This document shows positions 45,092 through 55,214 of a stretch of DNA of 64,000 bases, piece after piece (within the stretch, counting starts at the first letter, position 1; each line of letters opens with the position of its first letter). Origin of the DNA: Nelumbo lutea (lineage: Eukaryota; Streptophyta; Magnoliopsida; Proteales; Nelumbonaceae); NCBI GenBank assembly GCA_022828595.1, contig JAKGHH010000001.1, forward strand, positions 205,177,813-205,241,812, in the 5' to 3' direction. A program made the position numbers and the translations under genes. Under the pieces are notes generated by a model. That model was not told where the DNA came from, did not search any database, and saw only the letters and a program-made list of their open reading frames with translations.

Positions 45092-45232
45092 TATGCTATG
45101 TTTGATTTGAAGGATGTAGACTTATAGAGTAGGGAAAGGAATGAAAATGCAGGGAAACCTATACAAGATTAATAAAGGTTTCCCTTCCTTTCCTTTCCTT
45201 TCCCTACTTTTTCCTTCAAACCAAACATAACC
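45092..45232. mobile_element. Palindromic Tourist-like MITE, copy 3, 141 bp
   Basis: Starts TGCTATGTTTGATTTGAAGG, ends CCTTCAAACCAAACATAACC, with TTA on each side (45089-45091, 45233-45235). Contains a CCTTT repeat (45184-45212). Third member of the 22400 family. Confidence 0.82.
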
Positions 45233-45235
45233 TTA

Positions 45236-46520
45236 GGGCATACTTACTACTATGGTGAGTTTGTGTTCTAATTAGTTTCAGAAGAATGCACTACATTGGA
45301 CATGCTTTCTTTTGGAGCATGGTATGTTCTAGAACCAACAATTCATGGTTCTGAGAACACAAAATATCATAACATTTTAAAAATGGTTATTTTTTGTGTT
45401 CTAAAACGCAACACACTTCATTACCTTCAAAATTGATTCAGTACATAGGGTTCGATTATGACACCAGAAAGACATGATCATATCAAAAGGATTTGAAATC
45501 AATCAATCAGTAATATACAAATGGTAACTGATCATATGGTATTCATCAAAATTCACATGGGTTTTGATAGGCTACAAAATGGGAGTAGCCCATCCTCCAT
45601 CCCTGAACCCCCCCCCCCCCCCAACCCTGGTGGCAACAAGATTATCCCAGATCTCCCTAACAGCGAGATCATGCATACTCTTACAAATGGGGATATCATA
45701 CCTCTTCAGCATTATAGATTTTCTCATTACATTTCAAGTTCCAATACTTTAAGAACACACCCCACTAGAAATGGAAATGGAGTTGATTTGGAGCATGGAT
45801 CATATTCCTCATCCTCGACCTCGATTCCCATTAGAGATAAAATTACCTTTCATCCTTAATCCTCAATGGAAACAGGTTCTCCATGCAAAACCATGGCAAT
45901 GTAAATGATTTGAGTGTAAATTCTGACTTATTTTTGTTTCAAATTTTAGCTTATTTTATTTAATTACAATAAAAATGAAATTAAAAAATGAAGAAGAATA
46001 GAATAAAATCCAAAACAAAATTAAATAATGATTTGCCTTTTTTTACATTTACACTTGTGCATTTATATTAATACAAAAATTACACTACAACCAAACACTG
46101 CCTAAATTTTAAAATAGGCCCATTATCTTGGAACACAACATAGAGAACATGGTACAAAAGCTGAAATAGGCTCCACAAGTTCCCCTCATCAGTAATTGGC
46201 GAACTCAAATCCCTTCCCTTGCCATTTTTCAAATTGTATACAAAGTGTCAATACAGGGTAAAGGGCTGATGTGAATAGACTACAGAGCCACTACAGAAGG
46301 TGTGGATTGATCACATCACATCATACCTTCGTAACACACAACACAAGCCAGTCCCACCCAATATTTTGAACAATCTAAGCACAATATAACTAGTCAAGCG
46401 AGTGATATCATCCGAACCGTCCAGTGTTGAATTGATTGATTTTGGAGGGAAAACTCACAAAAAGTGGGCTCCACCAGCCTCGCCATCCCCGCCCTGTTCA
46501 CCTAACCTAACTATTATGCG
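45236..46520. other. Intergenic DNA, no gene seen
   Basis: A run of 14 C (about 45609-45622) lies in a dispersed repeat with the words GGCTACAAAATGGGAGTAGC and CCCTGGTGGCAACAAG; similar words occur near 52000. No gene is supported. Confidence 0.45.
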
Positions 46521-47317
46521 TTCACGTGAACGGCGAAACAAAACATGTAGAGAGTAGAGAGAGATGGTCTTAGACACGTGGGCTCATGGCAGATCCACCT
46601 CTCAGCCTTGGAGAAGAGAACTGGCTGGGGCCTGGAGTTGTTCAGTTACAAGTAGTTGGAATCGGTCAGCACTCAACAGTCAGCAGCATTCAGCTGCAGC
46701 AGCAATCCCCCGGGTGGGATTGTGGGAATTGGGAAAGCACATATACTCCCTTCACTGGAATTGGTCCCACCACGGGACATGGGAGATTCATTTAAACCCT
46801 AGCCATTGGATCCGAATACTAACCCACCGGTGGGATCCACTTGGGCCTTAATTGAACCCGGTTGAGAGTTGAGAGTCTTGAGACCCATCACAGATGTTGG
46901 TTGCATGCCCATCTCCTGCATGTACGGCACGTGTTGAGAGATTCTTTCACGCCGTCCATGCCCGTCGCAGAGTCACAGCAGTAAGCGGCCTAGTGGCCGC
47001 TGCAGTGAAGTGTGAAGCCACCACCCTCCACTCTCTTCCCCTTCCATTCCATGGAGTCGAAAGTCGAGGAGGAGGAGGAGGAGGAGGAGAGGATCAGAGG
47101 AGTAAGAGAGAGTAGGGTCTAGCGTCCGTCTAGGGGAGAGAGAAGAAATGCACAGGTTGTGAGTCAGACTCTCTCTCTCTCTCTTTATCTCTCTCTCTCC
47201 TCCTCGCTAGCTATTAGCTAAAGCGTCGTCAGTCACCCTTTCAAACGCGCGAGGGAGGGAGTGATGCGCGTAAGCCATGCAAAAGCCACGCACATCCCAA
47301 ACTCACTACCTCATGCA
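46521..47317 (+). promoter_or_regulatory. Upstream region of DOG1-like gene 1 with RY and G-box motifs
   Basis: CACGTG cores occur at 46523, 46575 (as ACACGTGG) and 46928. CATGCA/TGCATG (RY) cores occur at 46902, 46917, 47276 and 47312. RY elements are bound by B3 factors such as ABI3, FUS3 and LEC2, and ACGTG cores by ABA-response bZIPs, so together they resemble a seed-maturation promoter. A GGA repeat lies at about 47069-47090 and a CT repeat at 47167-47200. Function is inference from motifs. Confidence 0.5.
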
Positions 47318-47393
47318 GCCGTGGCGTAGATTCTACCCTCCACCTGTTCTATTATCTCTTAACCTTTTAACTGCCTCAACAAATGACCACCCT

Positions 47394-47401
47394 TATAAAT
47401 A
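47394..47401 (+). promoter_or_regulatory. TATA box of DOG1-like gene 1
   Basis: TATAAATA, 160 bases before the chosen ATG. The predicted leader contains a pyrimidine-rich CT repeat (47455-47500) typical of plant 5' untranslated regions. This placement also argues against the upstream in-frame ATG at 47383. Confidence 0.75.
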
Positions 47402-47450
47402 TACCTCCATTCAATGTTTCAATCTCAATTTTGGGTTCACTAAAATTCTC

Positions 47451-47481
<31 letters not shown>

Positions 47482-47553
47482 TCCTCTTTTCTCTCTCCCT
47501 CCCCACATACACATACACTCACACAGTCACACTACATACAAAGTACACAAGTC

Positions 47554-48285
47554 ATGAATAGCCAAGTTCAGGGGAGGTTCTCAGAGTTCTATGAGAAATG
47601 GCTCCACCAACTTGAAACAAACCTTCAAGAGTTGTTGTCTGTCCCAAGAGACCAGTCTCACGAGGCAAAACATCGAGCCCTGGTCATTAAAGCCGTGACC
47701 CACTACAAGGAATACTACACTGCTAAGTGGGCAGCGGCTCATGAAGACATTCTGGGCTTCTTCTGTCCCCCATGGCTGACCCCTCTAGAGAATGCTTACA
47801 TCTGGATGACGGATTGGCGACCCTCGGTGGCCTTCCGCCTCGTACACTCGCTGCGACACACACATGTCCCCGGGCCGAGCCTAGAGCACATGTCGGAGGA
47901 GCAGTTGAAAAGGATGGTGGAGCTTCGGACGAGGATCAGGTGGGAGGAGCAGAAAGTGGAAATGGAAATGGAGAGGCAGCAAGTGGGGTTGGCGGACAGG
48001 CGCATGGTTGAGTTGGCTCGCTTCGCAACCCGAGTCAGAAATGGGGAGGTGGTGGGCGAGTTGGACGGGTTCGTGGATGCGGCTTTGAAGACGGTGTTGG
48101 AAGGATTGGAACGAGTGATGAAGACCGCCGATTGCCTTCGCCTGAAAGCATTGAAAGGAGTGCTGGATGTGCTCACACCCTTGCAGTGTGTAGATTTCAT
48201 GGCGGCAACGTTGATGCTGAAGATTCAGATGAGAAGGTGGGGAGAGAAAAGAGAGCTTGGCCTTGGCCATGATAATTCAAACTAG
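47554..48285 (+). CDS. DOG1-domain protein 1 (DOG1-like)
   Basis: A single-exon gene encoding a 243-residue DOG1-domain protein (PF14144). The founding member, DELAY OF GERMINATION 1, controls seed dormancy and interacts with ABA-pathway PP2C phosphatases; paralogues have seed, stress or unknown roles. The protein opens with FSEFYEKWLHQLETNLQELL (9-28), then THYKEYYTAKWAAAHEDI (49-66), FFCPPWLTPLENAYIWMTDW (69-88) and RPS (89-91), the signature block of the family. A glutamate/arginine-rich helix follows (about 115-145), and the C-terminal half of the domain (TADCLRLKALKGVLDVLTP, 191-209) is intact. The start at 47554 was chosen because the open frame upstream is CT-repeat leader downstream of the TATA box. 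No bZIP region is present, so it is not a TGA factor. Confidence 0.93.
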   Translation: MNSQVQGRFSEFYEKWLHQLETNLQELLSVPRDQSHEAKHRALVIKAVTHYKEYYTAKWAAAHEDILGFFCPPWLTPLENAYIWMTDWRPSVAFRLVHSLRHTHVPGPSLEHMSEEQLKRMVELRTRIRWEEQKVEMEMERQQVGLADRRMVELARFATRVRNGEVVGELDGFVDAALKTVLEGLERVMKTADCLRLKALKGVLDVLTPLQCVDFMAATLMLKIQMRRWGEKRELGLGHDNSN

Positions 48286-48544
48286 CAGCTGGACTACTCG
48301 TTTTAAATTTTAATGCATGGTCACATGAGAGCTCCATGTCTCCAACAATGGAGACTATGGACTCAATGGCTCGCTTTTAGTGTTACAGACAAGTTGTTCA
48401 GAATGTTTTCATGATAATGCGGATCCACAGAGTTAATATAATCCAGTCTAGAAAAATTGGAAGTTTCATAGGTTTAAAATATTGCACTTCACTTGCCTTG
48501 GGCCCTGTCTTTACTCTTTACAAATGGAGAAACCAATCTCTCTC

Positions 48545-48579
<35 letters not shown>

Positions 48580-49664
48580 TCACTGCATCACTCATGCAGG
48601 CAAATCTAACTAGGATCTTCTATGCCTAAATGTATTAAAAAATGTTCCAACAGAGGGAACCCGAAATCATTGCTCATTTAGGGCCCGTTTGGGAGGCTAA
48701 AGCTTTGGTTAATCTGCTTTGGAAAAGCCACTTAAAAACCTTTTGGGGAAGCCATATTTTTCAAACTGTAAGACAGTTATTTAATGTGGGCTTTCCTTTT
48801 CATCTACAAGGTTCATCAATTAAATTTTTACCAAAATCCAATTTTATGAATTAATTGAAAATTTTGATAATAATCACACTGACTTTTGGGCCAGGCCCAG
48901 CCCATGTTACATGCAAGCCTGGTGAGAACCCATGTCAGACAAATTTTGAAGTTCGCCAACGTGGTTGGTTTTAAATTTTGAAATCAGAGAACAACCAACT
49001 ACAGATTCACAAATGGAGTTCTCTTTGTTTAACTTGTGGATACCGATGCATCAAAATGCTGCAAATGTTTCCCATTTTGAAAATCTAAACGTAGCTTTCT
49101 AAAAAAAAATAGCTTTTTGATTTAAAAATAATAAAATATTGGTTTTCCAATATTTGCTTACGTTTTTACCATAATAATTATGTTTTCTGACGTTTTTTTT
49201 TTTTGAAAGATAAAGTTAATATATTAGAGAGATGAAATATTTACCAAGTCATTTACCCTTGCAGTCCCAACAGGATAGTCATACATAACAAAAAATTACA
49301 AAATAAAACTTCACATTTGAAAGGTCAATAACTAAGTTTCTGGTCTTCGATCACTTGCCTTAAGGCTCGAACTATCTGTTTATAAAAACCAGTTCTGGAT
49401 CTCTGTTAAGGCCCGCATAATAGCAAAAATTCAGCTTAATCAATAGAGGTAATTATCATATCAAAACTGAATAAAGAGTCAGACCTAAATTAATTTTCCT
49501 TATAAAGATTAAATCAATAGATTGGTTGATAGGAAGCAAAAACTATTGAGTAGTGGAATGCATATCAAAACCATGAGAAATATTGGACTCATTTTGGGAA
49601 TATTAAATATAATAATAAGCAATAGTAATTCATCCTAAAATTTGCAAAAATAATTGATTGTATG
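48286..49664. other. Intergenic DNA, no gene seen
   Basis: Includes the 3' flank of DOG1-like gene 1 and a CT repeat (48546-48573). At 48680 a MITE-like tip, GGGCCCGTTTGGGAGGC, appears without a visible partner. A TTTTTTGAAAGATAAAG word at 49200 resembles a reversed LINE tail. No gene is supported. Confidence 0.45.
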
Positions 49665-49705
49665 TGATGATTCGTGTTTTGGTAGTTCTTGGTTGTCAGG
49701 TGATT

Positions 49706-49912
49706 AGAATAATTCCTATATGAAAGTGGAAGGTGGCTTGGATGCCTAGTTGAACAATTCCTATCTGAAATGTGGCTCGAATGCTTAGCTTAACAATCTC
49801 TATCTGGAATGTAGCTCAGATGCCTAGCTAAATGATTCCTATCTGGAAGGTGACTCGAATGCCTAACTGAATGGTTCTTAACTGGAATGTGGCTCTAATG
49901 CATAACTGAATG
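49706..49912. repeat. Minisatellite inside the solo LTR, about 42-bp unit, five copies
   Basis: Units share ATTCCTATCTGGAA(T/G)GTGGCTCGAATGCCTAG with scattered changes. It lies in the R-U5 side of the LTR. Confidence 0.75.
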
Positions 49913-50479
49913 GGGACAAGCTGTATAGCTTGTTGGGGCAACTTGTAGGGAAACAATGTTAGAGTGCCCAGGTTGTTTTACTAGGGGTGGGCATTCTGAT
50001 GCTTAACTCAGCGAGTTGGAGATTTTTTAAGAGAGCTAAAAGCTAGATAGAGAGTTGTGAGAGTTAAATTGTGCATCTACCTTCCGAGGTTGGAGGTAAG
50101 ACCCTTATATAGGTATTGTTTGGCGTGGGATTCACGCATCACGTCCGAGATCTCCGGAAAAATGTGCCTAATTGATCCGAAGTCCTTAGAGATAGTTGTG
50201 CACATAGGCCAATCTTTGCGCCTTACTCAATTTCCTTCGAAACATCCGGTGTGAGAGATGACATCCGAGAAACTTGGGAGTGACGGGATGCATGCAGAGT
50301 TGTTCAGTGAGCACGTCTCGCAGGTTGCCACCTGGACCTCAATTAGGTCAGCAAGCCCTCGAGGGAGGTCATTCCTCATGTTGAGGTTACTTCAACCAGT
50401 ACTAACGAGGTACCACAAGTTGGCCCTAGGTGAGGTGCTGCTAGCCGTGCACGTTAGGGTGCCCGAGTGTAGACGAGGT

Positions 50480-50665
50480 CACCAGGTCGCCAAATCGGCG
50501 GTAAAGGCATGTTGCCAGTCGGCAATAGAGGCAAGTTGCGAGGTGGGCGGCAAAGGTAGGTAGCTAGGTCAACAACGGATGCAGGTTGCTAGGTCAGCAG
50601 CCGATGCAGGTTGCCAATTAGGAAGCGGAGGTAGGTCACCAAGTCAGTGATAGAGGCAGATAGGT
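50480..50665. repeat. Short imperfect repeats inside the solo LTR
   Basis: Five to six imperfect copies of a roughly 30-base unit based on GCAGGTTGCTAGGTCAGCAG, in the U3-like part of the LTR. Confidence 0.6.
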
Positions 50666-50793
50666 CACCCTGGGACTCCATCATTTTGGCTAAGACAAAT
50701 CATCTCCTAGATGATACCAGGGTGTCATTTAACTATTTTGATATCCATGTGTCATGATTTTAGTAGAAGATCAATTCTACCCTCATCAGTATT

Positions 50794-52834
50794 TAATCAA
50801 AGCATAACGGTTATTTATACAAAGACACCCAAGAGCCTTCAAATATATTATTAAGATGTAAGTTACTTTGGTACTGCAAAGAAAATAGTTTGAGTATATT
50901 TACAATCAATAAATAGATGCAAAAAGGATTCTATTGCTTCATGACATAGAACACGAAGTTTATATTGAAGATTAAGACAATCATGTCTTTTCTGACCTGG
51001 CACCCTGATTTAGTGTGTCATACTTACACAAGAGACAAGACTTCTCTCTATATTACTCAACCACTCAAAAATAAGTCTTCTTTTGGTAGAAGTACAACAC
51101 GAGCAAGGGGTTAATGTTAACCTTGGAAGGAAAAAAATAAATTACCTATCATAGTTGCTCTTTTTCATTGGGTATCACCTCCTCTCTAATAAAATCTTTT
51201 AAAAGGCATGAAACTGTCTAAAATACCTTATTTTTGACAAAAATAATTGTTTATAAATTTTCTATTCATATGAATTATTACTCCAAACTTATTTATATTT
51301 CAAATTTATCTTTCATATCAATAAGTCATTCTCTTTGTTTTTATTGTTTATAAAGTTTTTATTATTTTTTCGTAAAAAACAGTTTTAATAGTAATTTTAT
51401 CAGTATTTTAGACATTTTCATACCTTTTTCGGAAGAATTCTACCAGAGGGGTATTTTTCGGAAGAATTTTATCAGTACCCTTTTTCATTTTAAACAGGCT
51501 TACAAGAATAACTATAATTTTTTTTACTTTTAATAGCTTAGGAATAAATCGTTTTCTTTTCAGAAAAATAATTGAACATTAATGAATTCTCATTTTATTT
51601 TCATTCTTGCTTTAAACCCAAATTTACTGTTATGTGCATTTATATGATTCATAGAAATAGAACATTAATCCCCAACTTGGGAGTGATTATTTTTAGGGAG
51701 AATGACCGTTCAACACAGGATCAGAATTTGTTGGCCCAAAGTACTGTTGGGGTAGGTGCCAGGTTAGAATTGATGTCAATTGACAAGCCCGTGTTGATGT
51801 ATAGAGTGTGGGTTGTTGAAATTTTGAATGTTTATAGCTTTGCAATGAAAATCAGAAATCTGCATTGATCATGTTTATACTTTTCCATTATTTTTAAGCA
51901 TTTATTTGAATAAATAATTATTAATTATTTTAAATGGAATTGTACTAATAAGCAGCTCTTGAGAATACTTATTTCAGTTTTTTAAGCTTCATGGGGCTAC
52001 ACAACTGAAGGTAGCCCACCGCCCCACCCCATCCCCTTCCCCTTAAAATCCCAACCTTGGTGGCAGTGGGATTTGATCATGCTACAATAAGTCGATTTTA
52101 AAAACTCAAAAATTTGACTTCGTAGGTGTTTAGTTATGTGGACGTTTATTCAATAAACATTATCATTTCGGCAATTTCCCTTTCTTACTCTTTTGCTCTT
52201 TTATATGCATCCAGAATAGTAAAATTGGACTTTGATTTTTATACACACCTACCGTTTGAAAAAATTATTTTTTAAAACTTTCACAAATAATTAGGCATTT
52301 TTAAAACGATTATAATTACTATTTTTGTCAATTTTACAAACAAATAAAAACAAACATTAAATAAAAAAACATAAACATAATCAAACACATAGTTAATTTC
52401 TTTAAAAGTGTTTATTACATTTTCTGACCCATCTCGAAAGAACTTTTACATCAAACACTGAATAGCACTTATTGATATACTTATTATATAAGCACTTATT
52501 TATTTAATAGATACTCTCAAACGGGGGTTAAGATAATGTATTTAATATTTTTATCTAAATCGAATTGGTAAATAATTACTTTATATTAAAAACACATTTC
52601 TTACTTTTTATAATCAGAAAAAAAAAACATTCAAGTTGAAAAACACGCTTGATTAAATATTTCAATTATTGATAATTAATTTCGTTTCGTTTATTACTGA
52701 AAAAAATCGTTTTGTTTAGTTTTTCACTTTTGCTAGACCAGTAGTGCAGTCTCCCTTCCCCAAAGAACAAATCGTGTTTATCCACGTAGACTGCACGCGC
52801 CAGCTACCTGTGTAACGGTTGCCAAAACCTCCTG
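50794..52834. other. Intergenic DNA, no gene seen
   Basis: AT-rich. Near 51990 the words CATGGGGCTACACAACTG and CCTTGGTGGCAGTGGGATTT match dispersed-repeat fragments at 42918 and 45570-45650. The frame at 51572-51868 is unassigned. No gene is supported. Confidence 0.5.
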
Positions 52835-52841
52835 TATAAAA
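52835..52841 (+). promoter_or_regulatory. TATA box of DOG1-like gene 2
   Basis: TATAAAA about 92 bases before the ATG at 52933, followed by a CT-rich leader (TCTCTCTCCTCCTC), spacing typical of a short plant 5' leader. Confidence 0.75.
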
Positions 52842-52932
52842 TCCCAAACTCACACTCTGCTCCTCTGCTCTGTGCTCTCTGTAGTCTCTCTCTCCTCCTC
52901 TTAGTCTCAGACTCTCAGGCTCGGCTCAGATC

Positions 52933-53631
52933 ATGAACCCAATACCAGCCAAAACATTTTTCGAGCGCTTCCACAATACATGGCTTCAGCATCTCCACCT
53001 CCTCCTCAGTCAACTCTCCGCCGCTCCAAAACCCACCAGCCCTGAAGACCACCGATACCTCAGCCAACTCACCGACCGGGTCATGACTCACTACGAGGAC
53101 TACTACCGAATCAAGTCCCACGCCGCCAAGCACGACGTTCTCGCCATGTTCAGCGCCCCCTGGACTACCTCACTGGAGAGCTCCTTGCACTGGATAGCCG
53201 GGTGGCGGCCTACCACCGTGTTCCACATCATCTACACCGAGTCCAGCGTCAGATTCGAGGCCCAAATCGTTGATCTCCTCCGTGGCCACCGTACCGGCGA
53301 CCTTGGGGATCTGACACCACGTCAACTCACACGAGTCAGCGAGTTGCAATGCCAGACGGTGAGGGAGGAGAACGAGATAACCGAGGAGCTGTCCCAGTGG
53401 CAGAACAACTCGTGCGACCTCGTCTCCCCGTCCGCCAATATGGAGGCGAATATCGAACGGTTGGTGGAGGTGCTGGAGAAGGCGGACGATCTACGGCTGA
53501 AAACGCTCCGGAGAGTTGTGGAGATCTTGACCCCACAGCAGGCCGTCGAGTTCTTGATCGCCACAGCCGAGGTACAGCTTGGCATTCGTGGGTGGGGGCT
53601 AGAGAAGGACCGTAAGCGAGAGAGCATGTGA
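52933..53631 (+). CDS. DOG1-domain protein 2 (DOG1-like)
   Basis: A single-exon gene for a 232-residue DOG1-domain protein. It shows the family blocks FFERFHNTWLQHLHLLLSQL (9-28), MTHYEDYYRIKSHAAKHDVL (51-70), FSAPWTTSLESSLHWIAGWR (73-92) and P93, then the LTPRQLTRVSELQCQTVREE helix (127-146) and the C-terminal KADDLRLKTLRRVVEILTPQ (183-202) with QAVEFLIATAEVQLGIRGWG after it. The N-terminal half is rich in His and Leu. Codon use is GC-rich at third positions compared with the surrounding AT-rich DNA, as in DOG1-like gene 1. It is more similar to the 38157 pseudogene than gene 1 is. Being DOG1-only, it probably acts in the nucleus or cytosol in dormancy- or ABA-related control; the precise role is inference. 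Confidence 0.93.
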   Translation: MNPIPAKTFFERFHNTWLQHLHLLLSQLSAAPKPTSPEDHRYLSQLTDRVMTHYEDYYRIKSHAAKHDVLAMFSAPWTTSLESSLHWIAGWRPTTVFHIIYTESSVRFEAQIVDLLRGHRTGDLGDLTPRQLTRVSELQCQTVREENEITEELSQWQNNSCDLVSPSANMEANIERLVEVLEKADDLRLKTLRRVVEILTPQQAVEFLIATAEVQLGIRGWGLEKDRKRESM

Positions 53632-54783
53632 TCGGGATCTGATTCCGACATCATATCATCACTTGCACTCTTTAATCTGCATGTTATGGTCTTCAACTCT
53701 TCATTCATCTAGGTGTAGGAGATCAGAATTCCATTCGTTCACCATTTCTCTGTATCTGTATGTCTCTCTCTATCCATCAGTGATAGGGGGTCCCGCCTTT
53801 TTCATATTTCATTCCATCAAAGCCGTTCATTCATTCGCTGTGTACCTGTGAACTATGATTTAGAAAGTAGTACGTCGACGCGGCGTAGCGAAACGCATGC
53901 ACAAAAACCTAAGAAGTAGAGGATGAACCAAATAGGGGGGGCCCAGGCTGCATGATTCCACCTGACGAAACAGTAGTCATAATGCATGCGTTGCCTCACG
54001 CAACCAGGTGCTCTCTCTCTCTCTCCTCTAAAGAAACTGTTTCGTCACTCGTCACCTCCCCCCAGAGAATGAAATTTGTATTTCAATCTGGCATGCAGGG
54101 AGACACGTGTGTGGAAGGCACCACGTGTCCATGAACGAATGCAGTATAGAGGTGGAGGGTCTGGGTGCCTCCGAAAGTTTGCAGGTCGTCAAATTGGAAT
54201 ATTTCTTTCTTAGCATACTGGTGGCCGTGGCCTCCACCTTGTATCATATATATAGTGATTGGTGAATGATGCCCTACTAGATAGTAGATATTGGACCCCT
54301 AGACCCTAGTTGTTGCTGGCCGGTGGGGCAGTATTGGCAGACCGGATCGGCCGAAAATTGATTGAACCGGTCGAGTCCACAAAACCCATCAGAAAACCGG
54401 TTTCAGCTTGTTCGTAACTTTGGTTCAAATCAGGGTCATTTCAGATATCTGTTGGCATGAAAGTTGAAACCAAGCTATACTTGGGATATCATGTAGGAGA
54501 ACGATTCTCTATCTGAGATCAAGCTTTTGAAGATAAAGAATTGAGCTCTCACTCACTTGGAGATTATATTTATAGGATTAGCAAATCTTTCTAGTTTAAT
54601 TTTATTTTACAATCCAACTTGATCTGCTTACAATCCATATCTATTTCTATGCCGAGCCAAGTTAAACAATAAAATGAGATACAGAGAGAAATGAGGTGGG
54701 CATGTTTGGGTCTTTTACAGATTTTTTAAAGAAAAAATAATCATTTTTTTTTTTTTTTTGGAGTTAGAGGAGGGTTAGAGAGT
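53632..54783. other. 3' flank of DOG1-like gene 2 with RY/G-box cluster
   Basis: RY cores (CATGCA or its complement) occur at 53896, 53949, 53983 and 54092, and CACGTG cores at about 54103 (ACACGTGT) and 54122 (CCACGTGT). All lie within about 230 bases. This could be the upstream region of a further gene or a distal element of gene 2. A CT repeat lies at 54012-54026. The sequence from 54330 has GGTTGAACCGG-like repeat words. No gene is supported. Confidence 0.45.
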
Positions 54784-54960
54784 GATCGTTTGGTTTGTGG
54801 GAATAGGAGCCTGGAATCGAAATCAACTATTTCAATTCTAACATGGAATCGAAATCCCTGCCCTTCATGAATGAAATTCCATTTCAATTCTTATTCCCAT
54901 TCCTATCTGAACCAATTCGATGTTCAATTCACATTTCGATTCTGCAAATCAAACGGATTC
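54784..54960. mobile_element. Tourist-like MITE, shortened copy, 177 bp
   Basis: GATCGTTTGGTTTGTGGG at the left and CTGCAAATCAAACGGATTC at the right are inverted, with GGAATCGAAATC words between. Same family as 14667 and 21541 but about 50-100 bp shorter and without a clean duplication. Confidence 0.7.
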
Positions 54961-55060
54961 TTAGCGTTAGAATATGTTCCTGATTCTAGTGGCCCGGCCC
55001 ACTCTCATGATTCTGAGCCTGAGAGTGTTCTTTTTTCTCTAATAAGGTGTATGAGAATAA

Positions 55061-55200
55061 TGGTCGAATTACCTTGTTCGGATACATAATTTACATAGAT
55101 AAGGATTATCTATAAGAGAGAAGTACAGTAGGAGAGGTGAAGGAGGAGAGAGAGGAGGTCCATGTGTATGTGCCATGTGCCATGCACGTTATCGTTTACA
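55061..55200 (-). repeat. 3' LTR of the Copia element, shortened (140 bp)
   Basis: Matches both ends of the 5' LTR at 58750-59052, but lacks about 160 internal bases that in the other LTR contain CCTATCCTAGTTAGGATAGG. Shared words include AGAGAGAAGTACA and GAGAGAGAGGAGGTCCA. Confidence 0.85.
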
Positions 55201-55214
55201 CCCCCTTAAGCACA

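Larger units (their letters stand above)
49665..50788 (-). mobile_element. Solo LTR (Gypsy-like), 1,124 bp, minus orientation
   Basis: On the minus strand it starts TGATGAGGGTAG and ends CGAATCATCA, so the ends are TGATGA/TCATCA. The flanks GTATG (49660-49664) and GTATT (50789-50793) agree at 4 of 5 positions. A TATA box (TATATAAGG, plus positions about 50105-50113) precedes an R-like region, CACCCCTAGTAAAACAACC. The body is GC-richer than the surroundings and contains two tandem-repeat zones. No coding region accompanies it. Confidence 0.75.

Noticed and set aside
46564..47115. Open frames upstream of DOG1-like gene 1
   Set aside because: No family resemblance, several overlapping frames, and location in a motif-rich promoter; treated as regulatory sequence.
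47383..47553. 57-residue N-terminal extension of DOG1-like gene 1
   Set aside because: It lies just upstream of or within the TATA box and CT-rich leader, encodes low-complexity LSLSLS/THTHT sequence, and the family start fits the ATG at 47554.
47772..48270. Open frames on both strands inside DOG1-like gene 1
   Set aside because: GC-rich coding sequence gives shadows; only the DOG1 frame has family motifs. The same holds for frames at 53322-53708 inside gene 2.
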